Positions 57,960 to 64,000 of a stretch of 64,000 nucleotides of DNA are shown piece by piece. Both the position numbers and the translations under genes were made by a program. Position 1 is the first letter of the stretch. Each line of letters opens with the position of its first letter. Source of the stretch: Terana coerulea (taxonomy: Eukaryota; Basidiomycota; Agaricomycetes; Polyporales; Phanerochaetaceae); assembly GCA_024811115.1 (NCBI GenBank), contig JAKOGH010000993.1:1-64000 (forward strand), given 5' to 3'. The notes under the pieces are model-generated. The model did not search any database, was not told where the DNA came from, and saw only the letters and a list, made by a program, of their open reading frames with translations.

Positions 57960-60900
57960 TTAGACCAGCAACTTGACATCATCCCAAAGCCTGATAAATT
58001 TGGGAACGTCAGTAATGGAAAGCGCGCGGTAGCAGATTTACGTACTTCTTGAAGATCTGGGTGAGGAAATCAGCGGTTTGCCTGGGATCGAACTCCCCAT
58101 CGAGCGAGAAGGGCTGGCCCATCAGCAACCCTTCAACGTGCGCATGCAGGGGCTTGGCAGTCTTGCCCTGGGCGCCGACAATGCCACGGACGCTGCCCGA
58201 CAGGTGGACGACCCGGACATCCACCAGGTTGGTGCCGTGCTCGACGATCCACTTGCCGATATTCAACGCCTCCTTCGCGCCGGCCTCCACGATGTCGAGG
58301 GCCTTCTTCGCGGCCTCGAGCTCGATGGTCGCGCTCCGCGCAATCGCCAGTCCCGCGGTGGCCGCCTGGTATGCAAGCCACTCCGCGCACTGCACGAGGG
58401 CTTGGATCGCCTCCACCGCGGCATGGAACGCTGCCTCGTTGGCCTGCTTGTACAGCTCGAGCGCCTGGACCGCGCCCTGGAAGGCGACCCACTTCACGCC
58501 CTGCTGCGTCACGTGCAGGACCTCGTTCGTCGCGTCCAGCGTAGTCTGCGTCGCAGTATCCACGCCGTGCAGGAAGGTCTTCGCGGTGTCGAGGCCGGCT
58601 GAACCGACCGTCTCCGCCAGAGCCAGTCCCTGCCGCGCCGTCCCAATGGCGGCCTCCCTGGCGAGGAAGTTCGCGGAGGTCAGCACCAGCTGCGCGCCTT
58701 GCAGCACGCCGTCCGCAAAGGCTTTGGCTGCCTCGAGGGTTCCGACAGCGGTGTAGAGACCGCCGAGGGCGGCCTTCTTCCAGAACTCCCACCCCGACGC
58801 GTTCTCATACTCGTGGATGGTGCCGTACAAGTCGTTGATCTGGTTCTGGAGGCTCTGAACCTTCTGACGAGCCTCCTCGATGTCCTGGTGGGCGGAACCG
58901 AACTCGTGGTTCATGGCCGCGACGGCTTGATCCAGAGCACTCTGAGCGGTGCGGATGCCGTCCACCATATCCCGCTGGGCGTTGTCGACACCGTGCTGGG
59001 CGTCGGCCAGCTTCTGGGCTCGATCGCGGTTGGCGGACTCGACTGCCTGTCGGGCGGCATCCATGGCGCCGTTGTAGTCCCCTTCGGTCCGGACAATATC
59101 CTGCTGGAGGCGGGTAATCTCAGCGTTGTAGGCCTCGATAACCTTGTCCGCGGAGTCATGAACGCTCTTGTTCTTCGCATCCCACGAAGCTGCCGCGGCA
59201 TCGAGCTCCGCCTGTGCCTTGTCAATACCGTCGTTGAGAGCCTTCTGAGCGTGAGTCAACGTGTCCTTCGCGGCCTTGATGCCATCCTCAGCGGCTTTAC
59301 GCGCCTGGTCAAACTGCGCAATGAGCTGGTCGTGGATGTACTGAAGGATGTGTTGCTCGAGCAGGGCATCGAATACGAAGTCCGCGTCCGACAGATTGCT
59401 AAACTTCACCGCGCCGACGAGGTCAGCCTTCAGTTGGAAGATCAACAAGTCGGTGAACTTCAGTTGCCTGGAGAGTATTAAGCGTGATCAGGCTACTATC
59501 ACGACAATATAAAACGATCCGGACTTACGTATTCCAAGAGAACTTCGGATTCGGAAGGATATCCACCTCGATGTGGGCAAGCGCCTTGGAGTCGAAAAGC
59601 TCAATCATGCCGTCGATCAGCAGATGTTGCGTCGACGGGCCAATAACGCAATCGACGACGGCGCGCGGTCCAGTGGTGCCGCTGACCTTGAGAGGACCCA
59701 ACTCGAAATTGTCGACGCCTCCCTTGATAGCGACCTGAGTAGGTTCGACCACTAATCTTGCGATTAGCACCGGAGGAAGGCACAACAAAACGCAAGCTTA
59801 CCGCACGATATGTCCGCCTTCTTGCCGAAGAGTACCATGTCGGCCGCGAACGAGAAGCCTTGGGGGTAGGTGATGGTTCCGAGTGTAACACCGCCAGGGC
59901 AAACGTAGATCTTGACTTGTTCAAAGTCTAGGAAGTCCTTCGGTGGCTGAGGGATCGAGAGGCGTGTAATGTCTTCTGCCAGAGAGACAACATCCGAGAT
60001 GTTCAAGGATTGCACTTCGGCATACAGGAGTTCCTCTTCGAGACTGTCAGAACCAAAGACTCAACATTGAGCGAGGGAAGACACGAACTCATCGGATCCT
60101 CGTTGACACTCAAGGCCAACTGTGCTTGGGTCTTGCCAATCGCTATACCTCCCCGGATGCCGAATCCACTGCGTATAGCCGGTGATAAGTAAGTCTACGA
60201 ACCAAGAGGAAAGCACAGCGTACCTGGGCGTCCCAGTGGCGACGAACTGGGCAAAAATGATGTCGATAGCCAGAGCAAGGTTGGGCCCTATCTTGACATT
60301 GGGGCTGAGACCAAGCGGGTTGACCCACCAGCCAGCCATTTCACCAGTGGCGCTAGCACCAAGGAGATTCGTACCAAGAGTGAGGGTGAAAACAAGAGGG
60401 TCGGGGGAGTGTGCGACTGGAACGCTCAGCCCTGCGGACAGAGAGAGCTGAACGGGCTTGCTCTGGATCCCGAGCTTGAACGGTGTGGTCTTGATGCCAT
60501 TGCCGAGGTTCAACACGGTTGGGGTGGGAAGGAATATGTCGAGCTCGAAGCCCTTGAGTTTGGACCAGCCTGCACTAAGGACAAGCCCAGGCACCGGCTC
60601 TCGCATAAGGGAGTTCAGGGTGTCCAGTTGATCAAGAGTAGCGCAGAATTGAACACCTAAAGCGCAATCAGAATGGTTCAAGTAGCTATGGCAAATTATC
60701 CTAACCTTGGTGGAACTGGTATCCGCTGACAATCATGTTACCCAAACTGGGGTCGTCCCGGGACGCGGCCACGAATGCGACTTGCTTGAGAGCCAGATCC
60801 AAGTAAGTACCCTTGACCTCCGGCACAATCTTGGAGAGGGCGAGAGATTCGTCGCCGGCCGTCAACGCTGCGAGTACCGTCCACTGCAGGCCCTTGTCCT

Positions 60901-63900
60901 TGCCGTCCTTGACCTTGTAAAGGTGAACTGCAGCGTCGAAGGTGAGGCTGGAGAAGGCAACCTCGCCGCCAACTATGACGTCCGTAGTCTTGCCGGTTGC
61001 AGTCTTCTCGAACACAACTTGCAAGAACGCCCGCTTGAGCTCGATATCGCCGAACGCGATCTCAGAAGACGCCAGATCGCCTCTGACAAGAACACTGTGC
61101 GAGGTGATCTCAAGGGTGGCGTCCAAAGCCGTGTAGTCGCCAATGGATATTTTCTCGAGAGTGATGCCGAGACCGCGGTTGGAGCCAAGAACGATCGTGG
61201 CCGAGCCGATCTGAATGTCGACATCCGGGATGGCCAGCTGCCCGCCGGAGATCCAGTCGAAGAGGTCGGTGATATTCTTCAAGTTGAAGTCGTAAACGGA
61301 TGCGCTGAGTTCGAACGTGCTGCCAGGAGCAAACGAGCCAGTGAATGAAGCACGAGTGTCTTTGTAGTTGAAGAACGCCGAGACATCGAACGTGAAGGAG
61401 GCCCAGGGCTTGGAGAGGGCGAAGCTGGTCGTGAACGAAGCACCAGATAGCTGTGCTGTGTATCAGCAAAGAAAAACGGACATGTATCAGATAAATTGAC
61501 TGACCGTCAGGCCCTTGGCTCCCAAAGGCTCGCGCCACGTATGGACATCGGCAGAAAGGTGAACTATGCCCCCATGTTCTTGAATCTCGTAAGACAAATC
61601 GAGGGGCACCACCGAACTGGGAACATCGACGCTCATGCTCCCGAAGACGGCGAAACCGTACTTCAACACCGTATGGGGCTGGGGGTCGAAGGCCAGGCCA
61701 CGAATGCCGAACAGACGAACACCGATGCTTGTAAGAACGAGCCCGTCGACAGGCTTGATAGCAATGCCTGCGAAAACGCCTTCCAGCGTGAAGCTGTGGA
61801 GCTCAAGGGCTTTGCCCCAGTCGCTACCGGTCCCGAGCGACGTGTGGATGCTGAGCACAGGCGTCTTGACGCCGAGCACGGAGGAGAGTACATTGTGCAG
61901 CGAGCCGCAAGACTCGTCAATGACCCAGTCGGCGTTGAAATGCCATCCGACAGCCCTAGTGCCGTCAAATTGGTAGTTCTGGTGCAGGACGGAGACGTTC
62001 CGGAATGTGATCTTGTCGAATGCGGAGCCCTTGAGCGCCGGAAGGACGGAGGAGAAGTGGAAGTCGCTGTGGAGCGTCGCGCGTTGGACCGAGACAGGCT
62101 CGCCCGGGGTTCACAATGATGCCGGCAGGCGGGGACCTTCCCAAACTTCGAATTTAGCGATGAGAGCCTCGTTTCCGAAGAGCGGGATATCTCCGGCGAG
62201 AACGAAGCCATTGCTGGGAGGTAAAGAGCCCGGGGCAGAGATGATGGGGAGGGGTGGTACCGCTGAGGCAGCGACTGCAGCAGTGCGTAACGCCTCGATC
62301 CTTTCGTCTGTGTTCACAATAGCCTGAAACGCCGTAGAGGAGCTTGGCGCTGCAGACTGGAATACGATTGGGGTGGGGACCGTGTCATTAGCAACGCGAG
62401 CTGCAGCTGCGGGGGGCGAAGAAAGGTCATCAACCTCATCGGTAGGTCCGTAGAATGCAACAGGGTTTCGGACTGTGACACCGGCAATGTTGATGTACGG
62501 CAGCTTGCTCGCTGCAGCGCGCCAGGCGAGCATTGGCTCTGCATCGATCGGCAGCAGGAACGCTACATTGGCGGATGGTGGTGCGTCCAACAATGACATG
62601 GCGGAGAACGCGGGAGGCAGGAAGGCTCCGTTAGTGTTTACGGTAGGCTTCTTGGTCGAGACACTTTCATCGCGGAGGACCTCCATCAGGGCATCATCGA
62701 GTCGTGCTTCCACACGGAGGGGTATGTACCGAGAGAACGGATCGAAATAAGTTTGCACGTTGAACACGTGGCCCATCTATGCAGACAAGAATAATTAAAC
62801 ACCGAATACTATCTCGACGAGAATATAATCACATACCAGCTCGGTGCTCATGGTCCACTCGTATTTCAGGCACATCGAAAGCCACACTGACAGTGATGTT
62901 AGCAACAGGCTGCGATGCGGTGTTCAAGGGCAATGCTCACTGTACTTCTCTTGATCTACATACTCCGGAATGCTCACAACAGTGCGGACGCCGTTCGCGG
63001 AAATACGGGAGAAATCGCCGCTGAACTCGTTGGTCGTCGTCAAAGTTCCGTAGCGCTTGCTATCCTGAGAGACCTTGGCATCGGCGGCGAGGAGACTAGT
63101 GATGGCGTTCTCCGCACGAATCATATCGGTGTTGGATTCCCCAGTACCGAATACAAGATTCTCGCGAGTCTGAGACGTGGCAAGGTCCACAATGTCGTTC
63201 AAGCCGCCAAAATGGAAGGCGTTCCGGTGAAGCCACTAGTTGCAAGGCGCAAAGTTCATCAACCCCGCGTTGCAGCAACGAATGACGAAACCTTACCTCG
63301 GCGTCGGCGGGATGACCACGAGCGAGTGTTTTCTCATCCCAGATGGCCTCTGCAACCTACGCGCAAGAGAGATAGTATCAGCTTGGCTCTGGCAGCATAG
63401 AAGAAGGGCACAGACCTGCGTCGCACTGGCACCCATAACAGCTTTCTGGCCGGGGAAATTGCCGCGCTGCCCCGCGGCCATGACAGCCTTGAAATGCGAC
63501 ATGTGAGCGACGGTCGTCTTGCTGCCTCGAGCACCCTTCTTGTTGTTGTGGAGAGCAAGATCGATCTTGTCCGCAAGAGCATGGTCGGGCCAAGGACGCT
63601 CAAGTACAGGCGTATTCTTGACATTCTTCCAAATCCTCTCGAAATCCTCAGGGTACATCCAGGTGTAGTAGAAGCCCAAATAGTGACCTAAATGAAGTGT
63701 CAGAAAAGGCACCAGAGAAGAGGTAATAAATGGCGTACTTCCGGCGAGGACGAGAGGAGGGTCTGCGGTCTTAGCCTCCTGCCATTCAATTACGCGATAG
63801 TCGTACTTGGGAAGACCCAGCTCCTTGCTGGCGAAAGCTGCCGCAAACACAGTCTTCAACGTATCGAGCTTGAAGAGCGCAGAATCGTCGGCGGGGGTGA

Positions 63901-64000
63901 AGACGAGTCTGACTTGGTCAGTCCCCGGGTTGACGAAGCGAGAGTACACGTTGAAAGGAACGTTCGGCCGCGCCTCCTCGATGATACCAAAAATCCGGAT
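57960..64000 (-). CDS. Very large beta-rich plus helical protein, unknown function (5' end outside window)
   Basis: At least 1,800 residues in the window over about ten exons. The N-terminal part visible includes YYTWMYPEDFERIWKNVKNT, SHFKAVMAAGQRGNFPGQKA and FHFGGLNDIVDLATSQTREN. A long middle (62,700-59,530) is a series of beta-type segments such as LTSIGVRLFGIRGLAFDPQP, LGSNRGLGITLEKISIGDYT and LGLSPNVKIGPNLALAID. From about 59,400 to 58,250 follows a long Ala/Gln/Asp-rich helical region with heptad-like spacing, including a more hydrophobic Gly/Ala stretch (FWKKAALGGLYTAVGTLEAA). The end is FKK-LWDDVKLLV after a GTACGT intron, stop at 57,960. I do not recognise the family; no signal peptide can be judged. 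An in-frame TGA lies at 62,111-62,113 with the same frame continuing on both sides. Confidence 0.82.

Noticed and set aside
58049..59481. Long plus-strand frames of 174-260 codons
   Set aside because: They are antisense to the helical domain of the large minus-strand gene, whose exon structure and composition are far more convincing.

Overview
The window looks like basidiomycete nuclear DNA, most likely from an agaricomycete and perhaps a polypore. The evidence is GC-rich coding sequence, many short introns (about 45-65 nt) with GT-AG and a few GC-AG borders, compact divergent gene pairs, and typical families: GH71 alpha-1,3-glucanase, basidiomycete 7-TM proteins, SRPK-like kinases and DUR3. 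Placement is by inference from gene content only.

Layout. 1-4.5 kb: two tandem genes ending in the same MYND-like zinc finger. 5.1-9.5 kb (-): tubulin cofactor D, divergent from BUD22 (9.8-11.5 kb, +). 11.8-13.8 kb: V-ATPase subunit B (VMA2). 13.8-16.05 kb: nothing supported. 16.05-18.6 kb: Tcp11/SOK1 family. 19.2-20.0 kb: single-TM protein. 21.2-22.5 kb (-): LRAT/NlpC-P60-like protein. 23.7-24.9 kb (-): protein with duplicated Trp-rich exons. 26.4-29.0 kb: urea transporter DUR3, convergent with a RING protein (29.3-30.2 kb). 31.0-34.9 kb: a GH71 relic followed by an intact GH71 gene. 35.5-42.0 kb (-): SEN1 helicase, divergent from translin (42.4-43.4 kb). 44.2-44.5 kb (-): 70-residue protein. 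45.0-45.3 kb: a MITE. 45.6-46.3 kb: ZCCHC10-like zinc knuckle protein, convergent with V-ATPase c' (VMA11, 46.5-47.3 kb). 48.2-57.4 kb: three tandem 7-TM paralogues with a damaged SRPK-like kinase and a kinase relic between them. 58.0-64.0 kb (-): a very large beta-rich plus helical protein of unknown function, cut by the window edge.

Many conserved genes (TBCD, BUD22, VMA2, Tcp11, DUR3, SEN1 and others) carry single-base frame breaks, mostly in short homopolymers, where homology is clear on both sides. Translin, VMA11, GH71 and the zinc knuckle gene read cleanly. Consensus indel error is the simplest explanation, and any loss-of-function call here must allow for it. By contrast the GH71 relic, with a large internal deletion and a nonsense codon, is a real pseudogene.

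The housekeeping genes do not form one pathway. V-ATPase B and c' belong to the same complex but lie 33 kb apart. The parts most likely to reward further work are the 7-TM/kinase array with its shared promoter block, the Trp-repeat gene, the tandem MYND-like pair and the large helical protein.
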